A stretch of 15,546 nt of DNA from Bacteroidota bacterium (GCA_023391895.1 JAEWAC010000125.1:1-15546), one strand, 5' to 3'. Counted from the stretch's first letter, positions 1 to 7,662 are shown. The notes: a model not told the origin generated them from the letters alone. Numbers and translations: made by a program.

Positions 1-411
1 ACCATATCCTATGGCACGCCCTACCATATAACCACGCAGCAAACCCTTACAATAGATGAACAAACCGATGTACTCCTGATCACCGGTATTGCCAATCCGC
101 GGCCATTGAAAAAATACCTGGAAGAAAGAATCCATACCTATTACATGATGCACTACAGCGATCACCACATTTTTACGCTGGACGACTGGAAGGACATTCA
201 AAAACGGTTCAAAAGCATAGAGGCTGGCAAGAAAATTATAGTAACTACAGAAAAAGATGCTATGCGCTTGATGAAATACCGACAGGAATTGGATCAGTTA
301 CCCCTTTTCGTGATACCTATTGAACACCAGTTTTTGTTCAATGAAGGACAAAGCTTTACAGATATAGTTATTAAATTCATTGATAATTTTAAACAGCAGG
401 CGATTGCATGA
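1..411 (+). CDS. lpxK: Tetraacyldisaccharide 4'-kinase, C-terminal part (5' end outside window)
   Basis: LpxK phosphorylates the 4' position of the tetraacyldisaccharide lipid A precursor at the inner face of the cytoplasmic membrane. The reading frame is open from base 1, so the N-terminal P-loop kinase part lies upstream of the window. Visible signatures are the stretch DVLLITGIANPRPL, a DHH segment (SDHHIFTLDDW), and the family hallmark VTTEKDAMRL near the C terminus; these are typical of the LpxK C-terminal domain. The stop codon TGA at 409-411 overlaps the ATG of rnr (ATGA, 408-411), which suggests translational coupling. An internal TTG at 106 could be mistaken for a start, but the homology-like sequence continues upstream of it. 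The presence of lpxK fits a Gram-negative cell that makes lipid A. Confidence 0.9.
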   Translation, partial: TISYGTPYHITTQQTLTIDEQTDVLLITGIANPRPLKKYLEERIHTYYMMHYSDHHIFTLDDWKDIQKRFKSIEAGKKIIVTTEKDAMRLMKYRQELDQLPLFVIPIEHQFLFNEGQSFTDIVIKFIDNFKQQAIA

Positions 412-2447
412 GTATGGGACGAAAAAATTCAAAGAAATCAGGAAAGAAAAAACAGGCATCTGCAGACGTATTTAAAGGCCAAATAGAAATTACCCGTTCC
501 GGGATGGGGTTTGTAATTGTAGAAGGATTGGATACCGATGTGCTGGTAAAGCCCAATGACTTTAATACCGCCATGCATGGGGATACGGTGCGGGTAAAAG
601 TAGCGGCCCAGCGGGAAGGCAAGCGTTTGCAGGGTGTGATTACCGAAATAGTGGAAAGAAAGCAGCTGGAATTTGTAGGCCGGCTGCAGATGAATAAAGG
701 CTTTGCGTTTTTTGTAGCCGACAAGGAAAAACGCATGCCGGACATTTACATACCCCAACCGGCCATAGGAGCGGCGCAGGATAACGACCGGGTGGTGGTA
801 CGTATTACAGAGTGGGAAAACACTGGCGGCAAACGGCCGGTGGGCGAAGTGGTAACCGTACTGAACGCAGAAGATGCCAATGATGTGGCCATGAAAGAAA
901 TTTTACTGGAAAATGGTTTTCCATTAGAATTTCCGGAAGATGCCATGGAAGAAGCCGCCCGCATTCCGGATACCATAACGGAAAAAGAAATCAAGAAAAG
1001 AAGAGACTTCAGAACCATTCTTACGTTTACCATTGACCCGGTGGATGCCAAGGATTTTGACGATGCTTTGTCCATCAGGGTTTTGAAAAATGGCAATTAT
1101 GAAATCGGTGTGCATATAGCCGACGTATCGCATTACGTAGACGAAGGCACCCAGCTGGATGAAGCGGCTTATGCCAAAGCTACCTCTGTTTATTTACCCG
1201 ACCGGGTGAATCCCATGCTGCCGGAGCATATTTCCAACTTTCTGTGTTCTTTGCGGCCACACGAGGACAAACTTACTTTCTCTGCCGTTTTTCAAATGAC
1301 ACCCAAAGGCACGGTAAAAGACTACTGGCTGGGTAAAACCATCATCCATTCCGACCACCGCTTTACCTACGAGGAAGTACAGGAGATCATTGAAAAGCAG
1401 GAAGGGAAGCTGTCTGACGAGGTGTTGCTTTTAAACAGCATTGCCCAACGCCTGCGCAAAAAACGTTTTGATGCCGGTGCCATCAATTTTTCCTCACAGG
1501 AAGTGCGTTTTAAGCTGGATGAAAAAGGAAAGCCCATCGGTATTGTGGTAAAAGAAAGCAAGGAAGCCCACCAGCTGATTGAAGAATTTATGCTGCTGGC
1601 GAACAAAGTGGTGGCCGAGCATGTTTCAAAAATAAAAGACAATAAAAAGCCCATACCCTTTCCTTACCGGGTGCACGACCTGCCCTCGGAAGAAAAACTG
1701 CTGCCGTTTATGGCCTTTGCCCGGAAGTTCGGGCACAAGTTCGATACTTCCTCACCGGAGCAGATTGCGGATTCTTTTAACCAGATGCTGTCCGATGCGC
1801 ATGGCAAACCGGAGCAGCATGTACTGGAGCAGCTGGGTATCCGCACCATGGCCAAAGCAGCCTATACCACGGAAAACATTGGTCACTACGGCCTGGGCTT
1901 TGAACACTATTGCCATTTTACATCGCCCATACGTCGCTATCCGGATATACTGGTACACCGTGTACTGTTGCAGGTGTTGAACGACAACATCAAGCCGGAC
2001 AAAAAAATGGAGCAAAAGTGCAAACATTGCAGCGAGCGGGAGCGGGCCGCCATGGAAGCCGAACGGGCCGGCAATAAATACAAGCAGGTTGAATACATGC
2101 ACAACTTTTTGGGTGAAGAGTTTGAAGGCGTGATCAGTGGTGTAGCGTCCTTTGGCTTTTGGGTAGAAACCGTTGAACACAAGTGTGAAGGTATGGTAAG
2201 CATCACCAGCCTGGCCGAGTACGACGAGTTTCGCCTGGTACAGGAAGATTATATGCTGGTAGGTGCCCGCAGCGGCCGCAAGTTTCGCATGGGCGATAAA
2301 GTACGCATCAAAGTAGTGGCCGCCAACCTGGAAAAGCGACAGCTGGATTATGAATGGGTGTTATCGACCCCGTCGGAAGAACCGGAAAAAGAAAAACCTG
2401 TAAAACCAACCCGGCAAAAACACAAAAAAAAGAAACGCGAAGACTAA
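408..2447 (+). CDS. rnr: Ribonuclease R (RNB-family 3'-5' exoribonuclease)
   Basis: This is a processive 3'-5' exoribonuclease that degrades structured RNA. The protein has 679 residues. A Lys-rich N terminus is followed by two cold-shock/OB domains (about 20-150), the RNB catalytic domain (about 200-530) and an S1 domain (about 568-650), ending in a second Lys-rich tail. The catalytic motif is TIDPVDAKDFDDA at 208-220; D210, D216, D218 and D219 have the spacing of the four metal-binding aspartates of RNase II/R. The motif HFTSPIRRYPD lies around residue 503. No N-terminal helix-turn-helix like that of the E. coli enzyme is evident. The ATG at 408 overlaps the lpxK stop; a second in-frame ATG at 414 is possible. 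The stop is 8 bp before the prenyl synthase start, so the three genes probably form one operon. Confidence 0.96.
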   Translation: MSMGRKNSKKSGKKKQASADVFKGQIEITRSGMGFVIVEGLDTDVLVKPNDFNTAMHGDTVRVKVAAQREGKRLQGVITEIVERKQLEFVGRLQMNKGFAFFVADKEKRMPDIYIPQPAIGAAQDNDRVVVRITEWENTGGKRPVGEVVTVLNAEDANDVAMKEILLENGFPLEFPEDAMEEAARIPDTITEKEIKKRRDFRTILTFTIDPVDAKDFDDALSIRVLKNGNYEIGVHIADVSHYVDEGTQLDEAAYAKATSVYLPDRVNPMLPEHISNFLCSLRPHEDKLTFSAVFQMTPKGTVKDYWLGKTIIHSDHRFTYEEVQEIIEKQEGKLSDEVLLLNSIAQRLRKKRFDAGAINFSSQEVRFKLDEKGKPIGIVVKESKEAHQLIEEFMLLANKVVAEHVSKIKDNKKPIPFPYRVHDLPSEEKLLPFMAFARKFGHKFDTSSPEQIADSFNQMLSDAHGKPEQHVLEQLGIRTMAKAAYTTENIGHYGLGFEHYCHFTSPIRRYPDILVHRVLLQVLNDNIKPDKKMEQKCKHCSERERAAMEAERAGNKYKQVEYMHNFLGEEFEGVISGVASFGFWVETVEHKCEGMVSITSLAEYDEFRLVQEDYMLVGARSGRKFRMGDKVRIKVVAANLEKRQLDYEWVLSTPSEEPEKEKPVKPTRQKHKKKKRED

Positions 2448-2455
2448 TTTTGAGC

Positions 2456-3421
2456 ATGCATTCATTTCAAGACTTATCTGCTCAATTTTCGATCCGTTTC
2501 AACAACGAACATTTTCCCCAGGAACCCCGGTCTTTATACGACCCCAATCGTTATTTTTTACAATTGGGCGGCAAGCGGGTGCGCCCTGTTGCCTGCCTCA
2601 TGGGCAATGAACTGTTTGACACGATCATTGAAGATGCGTGGCAGGTGGCTACAGCCATAGAACTGTTTCATAATTTTACGTTGATCCATGATGACATTAT
2701 GGATAAAGCTCCCCTGCGGCGCAACATGCAAACCATGCACGAAAAGTATGGCGAAAGTTCTGCCCTGCTGGCTGGTGACGTGATGCTGGTGGTGGCCTAT
2801 GAGTATTTGAACAAAATTGCAACAGGTCACTTACGGAAAATCATCAATCTGTTCAATAAAACCGCCCGGCAGGTCTGCGAAGGCCAGCAGCTGGACATGG
2901 ACTTTGAAAAGAAACCTGAAGTGCCTTTCGAAGATTACCTCAACATGATCAATTTAAAAACCTCAGTACTGCTGGCCGGTAGCTTACAAATGGGTGCCAT
3001 ACTGGGCGGCGCCAGCGTAAGTAACCAACACCTGCTGTACGAGTTTGGCCGCAAGCTGGGCCTGGCCTTTCAAATACAGGATGATTACCTGGACGCCTAT
3101 GGCAACCCGGATAAATTTGGCAAACAGGTAGGTGGGGATATCAAGGCTAATAAAAAAACCTTTTTGTTGATCCATGCTTTGCATACGGCTTCTTCCAGCC
3201 AGAAAGAAGCGCTGCAACAATTACTGCAGTCGGATAGTGAAGACAAGGTAGTGCAGGTGCTGCAAATATTTAACGCCTCCGGCGTTGATGCCTGGGCCCG
3301 CGAGCTGAAGGAAAAATACATCTCCGAGGCTTTTCAGCACCTGGAAGACATTGCGGTTCTTTCCAAAAGAAAAGAGCCGTTAAAACAACTGGCTCTTTTC
3401 CTGACACAAAGGGAACATTGA
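2456..3421 (+). CDS. All-trans polyprenyl diphosphate synthase
   Basis: This enzyme condenses isopentenyl diphosphate onto an allylic diphosphate in the cytosol, giving a polyprenyl chain such as a quinone side chain. The protein has 321 residues and is all-helical. The first aspartate-rich motif, DDIMD (D79-D83), is followed by an RR pair (PLRR). The second motif, DDYLD (D209-D213), follows a FQIQ lead-in. An early GGKRVRP segment supplies the substrate-binding Lys and Arg. The frame is open 102 bases further upstream, but that part lies over the Lys-rich tail of RNase R. The ATG at 2456 sits 8 bp after the rnr stop and gives the usual family length and N terminus. Chain length (C15, C20 or longer) cannot be read with certainty, so no symbol is given. 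Probably co-transcribed with lpxK and rnr. Confidence 0.93.
   Translation: MHSFQDLSAQFSIRFNNEHFPQEPRSLYDPNRYFLQLGGKRVRPVACLMGNELFDTIIEDAWQVATAIELFHNFTLIHDDIMDKAPLRRNMQTMHEKYGESSALLAGDVMLVVAYEYLNKIATGHLRKIINLFNKTARQVCEGQQLDMDFEKKPEVPFEDYLNMINLKTSVLLAGSLQMGAILGGASVSNQHLLYEFGRKLGLAFQIQDDYLDAYGNPDKFGKQVGGDIKANKKTFLLIHALHTASSSQKEALQQLLQSDSEDKVVQVLQIFNASGVDAWARELKEKYISEAFQHLEDIAVLSKRKEPLKQLALFLTQREH
3369..3400 (+). terminator. Terminator-like hairpin inside the 3' end of the prenyl synthase gene
   Basis: A perfect 10-bp inverted repeat, gaaaagagcc (3369-3378) and ggctcttttc (3391-3400), has a 12-nt loop and a short T run in the right arm. It lies wholly inside the last 20 codons of the prenyl synthase gene, and the next gene is convergent and only 4 bp beyond the stop. 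It is a plausible operon terminator folded into coding sequence. Confidence 0.45.
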
Positions 3422-3425
3422 CGGT

Positions 3426-3797
3426 TTAGTAAAACGCTCCATTGATATTGAAACCGATACTAATACAAGAAATCATTATAGCTATATCTACCAGCAGGCT
3501 GAATAAAAATACCGGGATCGTGATTTTGGTAGGCAAGGCAGCCAAGTTGGTGATCAATGAAGCGCCCATAGCCGTCAGTGCCAGCACCCAGAAAATAAAA
3601 AGGTTGCCCGATAAAATAACCGCAAAAAGGGTAAGGGGTGTGAAAACACAGCCATGCGTAGCTAAGGCAGCACCCAGCCAGCCAAAACGGTATTTTTCCT
3701 GGCCGTCGCACCAGTTGATAAAACGGGTAAAAAGACTTTTTTTGGCGATGCTGTGCTGGTATACGGTAGAGATGGTTTGTTGCAGGGTTGTTTCCAT
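3426..3797 (-). CDS. Small conserved-looking integral membrane protein, unknown function
   Basis: I do not recognise a named family. The 123-residue product begins METTLQQTIS and has a short polar N-terminal part with a WCDGQEKYRFGWLG segment. Three hydrophobic stretches follow (around ALATHGCVFTPLTLFAVIL, LFIFWVLALTAMGASLI and IPVFLFSLLVDIAIMISCI), so an inner-membrane protein with about three helices is likely. I chose the ATG at 3797 over a TTG 60 bases upstream at 3857 because a box close to the Bacteroidota -7 element (GAAATTTG on the - strand, 3825-3818) lies between them. An overlapping + strand frame (3442-3873) lacks such organised hydrophobicity and is probably its shadow. The gene is convergent with the prenyl synthase gene and divergent from the permease gene. 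Confidence 0.65.
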   Translation of the reverse strand: METTLQQTISTVYQHSIAKKSLFTRFINWCDGQEKYRFGWLGAALATHGCVFTPLTLFAVILSGNLFIFWVLALTAMGASLITNLAALPTKITIPVFLFSLLVDIAIMISCISIGFNINGAFY

Positions 3798-3923
3798 TTC
3801 ATTTAAATTTTGTAAGGCAAATTTCAGTGCTGCAGGACGGGCATTGGATGAGTGCAATGGCTTTTCGCCTTGATTTTTATCAGGTGCGGGGCTAACCTAA
3901 CTCAAATTGTGCTCACCAACCCG

Positions 3924-3952
3924 TTGTTGCTGTTTCTTTTTTTTCTATTTTG
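3924..3952 (+). promoter_or_regulatory. Candidate Bacteroidota-type promoter of the amino acid permease gene
   Basis: TTG at 3924-3926 and TATTTTG at 3946-3952 are separated by 19 bases. This resembles the Bacteroidota consensus TTTG-N19-TAnnTTTG, with one T missing in the -7 box. It lies 21 bases before the permease ATG, implying a leader of about 15 nt. Confidence 0.5.
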
Positions 3953-3973
3953 AGCCCTTATTAAAAACTGCTG

Positions 3974-5680
3974 ATGTTCAATTCGCTTTTCAGGAAAAAG
4001 TCTATAGATCAACTTAAGAAAGATTACGATGCAACACATGGAGGCTCACAAGGAAATCTGAACAAAGTACTGGGTGTTTGGGACCTGACCTTTTTAGGTA
4101 TTGCAGCAGTTATCGGAGCCGGCATTTTTTCCACGATAGGAAATGCAGCTTATAATGGTGGTCCTGGTGTGTCCATTTTGTTTGTGATAACAGCGGTGGC
4201 CTGTGGCTTTTCCGCCCTGTGTTATGCCGAGTTTGCCAGCCGGGTACCGGTAGCCGGCAGTGCCTACACCTATTCTTACGTTACTTTTGGCGAGCTCATC
4301 GCCTGGATCATTGGTTGGGCCCTCATTTTGGAATATGCCATAGGCAATATCGTGGTGGCTATTTCGTGGAGCGGCTATTTTAATAATTTGCTGGAAAATG
4401 TATTCCACATTCACCTGCCCGACTGGATGCTGGTTGACCCTATGACAGCCAATGCAGCTTATCAGGAAGCCACCACAGCCCTGGCGTCAGGTACAGTAGC
4501 GAACCCGGAACAGCTGAAAAACTACAATTTTGCCATTGCCGCCTGGAACGAGGCGCCAATGGTGGGCGGCACCAAAATCTTCTTTAACCTTCCGGCTTTT
4601 ATCATCGTCGGCCTCATTACCTGGCTGGCTTATACAGGCATTAAGGAAAGCAAGAAGACCGCCAATTTTATGGTGCTGTTCAAAGTAGGGGTGATCTTAT
4701 TTGTAATAGTAGCGGGAGCCTTTTTTGTAGATACCAATAACTGGACGCCGTTTCTGCCCAACCGTTTTGAAGGGGTGCTAAAAGGTGTATCGGCCGTGTT
4801 TTACGCCTATATTGGTTTTGATGCCATTTCCACTACAGCAGAAGAATGTAAAAACCCGCAGCGGGATATGCCGAAGGCCATGATCAACTCGCTGCTGATC
4901 TGTACGGTATTGTACATCCTGATTGCCCTGACCCTGACCGGTATAGAACATTATTCCAACTTTAAGGATGTGAATGATCCATTGGCTTTTGTGTTTGAAA
5001 ACCGGGCTCCCTGGATCGAGACCATTGTTTCCATCAGTGCGGTGGTCGCCACTACGTCTGTGCTGCTGGTGTTTCAGTTAGGGCAGCCCCGTATCTGGAT
5101 GAGCATGAGCCGCGATGGATTGCTGCCCAAAAAATTCCAGAAAATTCATCCCAAGTACCAAACACCTTCCTTTGCTACCATCATCACCGGCTTATTGGTG
5201 GGCATTCCGGCACTTTTCATTGAGGGCGGCATTGTAACCGACCTCACCAGTATCGGAACCCTTTTTGCCTTTGTGCTGGTAGCGGGTGGGGTATTGTTGT
5301 TGCCTCCGGTTATCAAACAGCCGGGCCAGTTTTCCTTGCCTTACATTAATGGCCGCTATATCATACCCATTGTGGTAGCCCTGTTTATTTATACCTTTCA
5401 TGGCCGCATAGGCGCCGCTATCAGCAACCTGGGTTCGGAAAACTACCAGGAGGTGCTGTTCCTCATTTTTGTGGTCATTGCGTTGGTATTGTCCGTGTTA
5501 ACCGTTTTACGCAACTATTCCTTTATCCCTATTATGGGCGTATTGTTCTGCCTGTACCTGATGGTGGAAATTCCAGCCAACAGCTGGCTGGTATTCTTTG
5601 CCTGGATGGCACTGGGCTTGTCCATCTACTTTTTATATGGTTTCCGCAACAGCAAGTTATCCGGCCAACAACCGCGTTAA
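3974..5680 (+). CDS. APC-superfamily amino acid permease (cationic amino acid transporter-like)
   Basis: This is a secondary transporter of the inner membrane that imports or exchanges amino acids. The protein has 568 residues and many hydrophobic helices, about 12-14. The first helix carries IGAGIF (residues 47-52), the unwound backbone-binding segment of APC transporters. Helix 3 follows the family motif AEFASRVPVAGSAYTYSY. A YAYIGFDAISTTAEE segment in the middle matches the conserved APC substrate-site helix 6 region. A hydrophilic stretch around residues 155-200 forms a long loop between membrane segments. The N-terminal tail (RKKSIDQLKKDYD) is cytosolic by charge. The overall pattern fits the CAT-type group, but the substrate cannot be told from sequence. 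The gene stands alone with its own promoter at 3924-3952. Confidence 0.9.
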   Translation: MFNSLFRKKSIDQLKKDYDATHGGSQGNLNKVLGVWDLTFLGIAAVIGAGIFSTIGNAAYNGGPGVSILFVITAVACGFSALCYAEFASRVPVAGSAYTYSYVTFGELIAWIIGWALILEYAIGNIVVAISWSGYFNNLLENVFHIHLPDWMLVDPMTANAAYQEATTALASGTVANPEQLKNYNFAIAAWNEAPMVGGTKIFFNLPAFIIVGLITWLAYTGIKESKKTANFMVLFKVGVILFVIVAGAFFVDTNNWTPFLPNRFEGVLKGVSAVFYAYIGFDAISTTAEECKNPQRDMPKAMINSLLICTVLYILIALTLTGIEHYSNFKDVNDPLAFVFENRAPWIETIVSISAVVATTSVLLVFQLGQPRIWMSMSRDGLLPKKFQKIHPKYQTPSFATIITGLLVGIPALFIEGGIVTDLTSIGTLFAFVLVAGGVLLLPPVIKQPGQFSLPYINGRYIIPIVVALFIYTFHGRIGAAISNLGSENYQEVLFLIFVVIALVLSVLTVLRNYSFIPIMGVLFCLYLMVEIPANSWLVFFAWMALGLSIYFLYGFRNSKLSGQQPR

Positions 5681-5770
5681 CAGATCGTGTGTAACTCTAT
5701 AAATGAGGTTTTAAAGTGCAGTACAGTTCCTTTGCTTACCGGGGTTAGTATGCAAATAATGTTAAGGCTA

Positions 5771-5800
5771 TTTACAGGCACCAAACGTTCCCTAACTTTG
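5771..5800 (+). promoter_or_regulatory. Candidate promoter of the DUF2027-Smr gene
   Basis: TAACTTTG at 5793-5800 is an exact match to the Bacteroidota -7 consensus TAnnTTTG. TTTA at 5771-5774 is a possible -33 element, 18 bases upstream. The box ends 16 bases before the ATG at 5817, so the leader would be only about 10 nt. Confidence 0.55.
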
Positions 5801-5816
5801 CCGTTCAATTGAAAGT

Positions 5817-6833
5817 ATGAAGTTTCAGGTAGGTGACCGGGTGCTGGTATTGCACTCCAACGAAGAAGGCGAAGTGATCGATATCATCAACAACAAGATG
5901 GTGATGGTAGATGTAAGAGGCGTACGTTTTCCGGCTTATATCGACCAATTGGATTTTCCCTATTTTAAAAAGTTCACGGAAAAGAAAATGTTTCCCAAAA
6001 AAGGGGAAAAAAAGTACGTGGAAGACCTGAAAAAGGAAAAAACACCACCTAAACGGGTAGCCGACGGCGTCTGGATTTCTTTTTTGCCCAAGTTTGAAAC
6101 CGATGAATTTGGTGATGACGTGGTGGAAGAATTAAAGATCCACCTCATTAACCGCATGGAAGTAGGCTACCACTTTATTTACCGCCTGCAGTTTTTTGGC
6201 GAAACGGAATTTGAGTTGAAAAACACGGTCCTGCCTTTTTCCGATTTTTATGTGCACGACATTCCGTTTGCCGACATGAATGACAGCCCCAACTTCAATA
6301 TTGAGTTTTCGCTGGTACAGCCCGATAAAAAAAAGGCAACGCATTTTGAAACCAACCTGCGGCTCAAGCCCAAGCAGTTGTTTGCCAAAATTGAAGAGAT
6401 CAAAGAAAAGAACGAGCCTACTTTTTCTTACAAGTTGTTTGATACCTATCCTGACAGGGTGGAGGAAGAAAAACTGGATCTGGGCATCCTTTCTGCTAAA
6501 GGCATCAAGGTGTACAACGCCAAAGAAGTACGCCGGCATTTGCCACCGGCCCGTACCGTGGTAGACCTGCATATTGAAAAGCTCACCGACGACTGGAAGC
6601 ACCTTTCCAATGCCGAGATCCTGGACATACAACTACGCGAATTTGAAAAATGGTACGAACTGGCGCTGGCGCACCACCAGCCCACTTTGATTGTTATACA
6701 TGGCGTGGGCAGCGGCCGGCTGCGCGATGAGATTCACGACCTGTTACGACTGAAGCGGGAGGTAAAGTCTTTTGTTAATCAATACCATCCTTCTTTTGGT
6801 TATGGCGCTACCGAAATTTACCTGCAGCACTGA
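5817..6833 (+). CDS. DUF2027 and Smr domain protein
   Basis: The 338-residue protein has three parts. Residues 1-60 form a small beta-rich, KOW/SH3-like region (VGDRVLVLHSNEEGEVIDII). Residues about 80-235 form the beta-rich DUF2027 region. Residues about 248-338 form an Smr domain. The Smr signatures are complete: VDLH at 249-252 and HGVGSGRLR at 295-303, followed by the C-terminal YGATEIYL strand. In known families Smr domains bind nucleic acid and often act as nucleases. This N-terminal, DUF2027 and Smr arrangement is common in Bacteroidota, where it is often annotated as a MutS2-like or Smr protein, but it lacks the MutS ATPase and clamp. The biological role is unknown to me. It is monocistronic with its own promoter; a heptamer repeat array starts 3 bases after the stop. 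Confidence 0.9.
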   Translation: MKFQVGDRVLVLHSNEEGEVIDIINNKMVMVDVRGVRFPAYIDQLDFPYFKKFTEKKMFPKKGEKKYVEDLKKEKTPPKRVADGVWISFLPKFETDEFGDDVVEELKIHLINRMEVGYHFIYRLQFFGETEFELKNTVLPFSDFYVHDIPFADMNDSPNFNIEFSLVQPDKKKATHFETNLRLKPKQLFAKIEEIKEKNEPTFSYKLFDTYPDRVEEEKLDLGILSAKGIKVYNAKEVRRHLPPARTVVDLHIEKLTDDWKHLSNAEILDIQLREFEKWYELALAHHQPTLIVIHGVGSGRLRDEIHDLLRLKREVKSFVNQYHPSFGYGATEIYLQH

Positions 6834-6836
6834 GAA

Positions 6837-6878
6837 CGTTGGGCGTTGATCGTTATTCGTTGGCCATTGGCCGTTGTA
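6837..6878 (+). repeat. Degenerate heptamer array, unit CGTTGGC (6 units)
   Basis: Six consecutive 7-base units can be read: cgttggg, cgttgat, cgttatt, cgttggc, cattggc, cgttgta. The array starts 3 bases after the Smr gene stop. The TT at the third and fourth positions is kept in every unit. Confidence 0.75.
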
Positions 6879-6968
6879 AAAGCCATTATCCTGCAAGCAA
6901 CTGAAAATAGTGAAATACCAATATAATCTTTAAAAACCTTAGAACCATTTGTTAAAATACGCTCTCCG

Positions 6969-6989
6969 GCCACTGCTCAACGATCAACG
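6969..6989 (-). repeat. Inverted partner of the CGTTGGC heptamer array
   Basis: On the - strand this reads cgttgat, cgttgag, cagtggc, three units of the same heptamer in opposite orientation. A 12-bp exact inverted match joins the arrays: gcgttgatcgtt at 6843-6854 and aacgatcaacgc at 6979-6990. The two arms enclose about 90 bases directly upstream of the rnpB promoter. Confidence 0.65.
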
Positions 6990-7000
6990 CTGCTTTTTCG

Positions 7001-7008
7001 TATTTTTG
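7001..7008 (+). promoter_or_regulatory. -7 promoter box of rnpB
   Basis: TATTTTTG fits TAnnTTTG exactly and ends 4 bases before the first paired base of the RNase P RNA, the expected distance to a transcription start. No good -33 TTTG element is seen about 19 bases upstream; that place holds the inverted heptamer array. Confidence 0.55.
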
Positions 7009-7012
7009 CAAC

Positions 7013-7384
7013 ACTGCAAGCTGCGCTATCGATGTTGTTTACTGGCAACATAGGAAAGTCTGGACAGCACAGGGCAACGCACCGGTGAACAGCCGGCTTC
7101 TTTGAAAAAAGAACGAGACAGTGCCACAGAAAATTACTGCCGATTTGCAGGTACATCCTGCAAAGGTCAAGGTGAAAATGTGGGGTAAGAGCCCACGGCT
7201 GGTAGGGGTAACCCTAACAGCGGGTAAACCTTGCGTGCTGAAATGCCATGTATAGGATCGTTTGAGGGCGGCCCGTCCGATGATCCAGGGTAGGCAGAAG
7301 GAGGTGAACAGTAATGTTCATCCCAGATAAATGATAGCGATCATGCGCAAGCATGAAACAGAATCCGGCTTACAGGCTTGCAGT
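7013..7384 (+). ncRNA. rnpB: RNase P RNA (class A type)
   Basis: This is the catalytic RNA of RNase P, which matures the 5' ends of tRNAs. The ends are set by helix P1: actgcaagc at 7013-7021 pairs perfectly with gcttgcagt at 7376-7384. Conserved core blocks appear in order: aggaaagtctggac near the 5' end (7050-7063), aaggtgaaaatgtggggtaa with agagcccac just after it, a gggtaaacc block around 7223, and near the 3' end agataaatga and acagaatccggcttac. The length of about 372 nt is normal for a bacterial type A RNA. A run of seven T at 7386-7392 directly after P1 probably ends transcription. The gene lies between the Smr gene and a long repeat-rich region. Confidence 0.95.
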
Positions 7385-7391
7385 ATTTTTT

Positions 7392-7423
7392 TCCTTGAAG
7401 TTTAAGGTCTAAGGTTTAAAGTT
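7392..7423 (+). repeat. Left arm of an inverted heptamer repeat (unit TTTAAGG)
   Basis: Heptamers cttgaag, tttaagg, tctaagg and tttaaag follow one another at 7394-7421. The 32-base block matches the reverse complement of 8221-8252 at 27 of 32 positions without gaps. It begins at the end of the T run that follows rnpB. Confidence 0.7.
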
Positions 7424-7472
7424 CTCGAGTTCACCAGTTCACATGTTCACAAGTTGGATCACAGAGTTCACA
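7420..7472 (+). repeat. Degenerate octamer array, unit AGTTCACA
   Basis: Consecutive 8-base units are agttctcg, agttcacc, agttcaca, tgttcaca and agttggat, then a 5-base insert (cacag) and another agttcaca. It joins directly onto the heptamer array before it. Confidence 0.7.
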
Positions 7473-7544
7473 GATTTGAGGAAGGATTTCGCAGATGTCT
7501 GAACCACGATTTGGGGAGATGAATGGATTAGGAAGAGAAGAAGT

Positions 7545-7567
7545 TATATGGACTTTTGAAGCAGTTT
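7545..7567 (+). repeat. Dispersed ~22-bp repeat, copy 1 (direct)
   Basis: The copy reads tatatggacttttgaagcag and then ttt. It differs from the copy at 7640-7662 at one position in its first 22 bases and matches the inverted copy at 7799-7818 at 16 of 20 positions. Confidence 0.7.
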
Positions 7568-7589
7568 AGTTTGGGAAAAGTTTTAGGAA

Positions 7590-7621
7590 CACCAAGACCT
7601 AAAGGCACAAAGGAACACGAA
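7590..7621 (+). repeat. Degenerate octamer array, unit like CACAAAGG
   Basis: Four 8-base units are visible: caccaaga, cctaaagg, cacaaagg, aacacgaa. It lies between the first two copies of the dispersed 22-bp repeat. Confidence 0.5.
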
Positions 7622-7639
7622 GAAAAGTGTTTTAAACAC

Positions 7640-7662
7640 TATATGGACTTTTAAAGCAGTTA
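7640..7662 (+). repeat. Dispersed ~22-bp repeat, copy 2 (direct)
   Basis: The copy reads tatatggacttttaaagcag and then tta. With the inverted copy at 7799-7818 it encloses nested stems: tatcccgc (7706-7713) with gcgggata (7751-7758), and inside these gctgt (7734-7738) with acagc (7743-7747). The whole has the form of a foldback element of about 180 bp. Confidence 0.65.

Noticed and set aside
106..411. A short 101-residue gene starting at TTG 106
   Set aside because: LpxK-like sequence continues upstream in the same frame to base 1, so this is the 3' part of a longer gene.
2354..2455. Upstream extension of the prenyl synthase frame, giving 355 residues
   Set aside because: It overlaps the Lys-rich tail of RNase R in another frame and has no family similarity; the ATG at 2456 fits the spacing and normal length.
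3442..3873. + strand 143-codon frame opposite the small membrane protein gene
   Set aside because: It is antisense to a frame with three clear hydrophobic helices and looks like a shadow with many Lys/Arg and no pattern.
7013..7384. Riboswitch or tmRNA as an alternative to RNase P RNA
   Set aside because: The conserved type A RNase P blocks and the perfect P1 pairing fit only rnpB; there is no tRNA-like part or tag frame.
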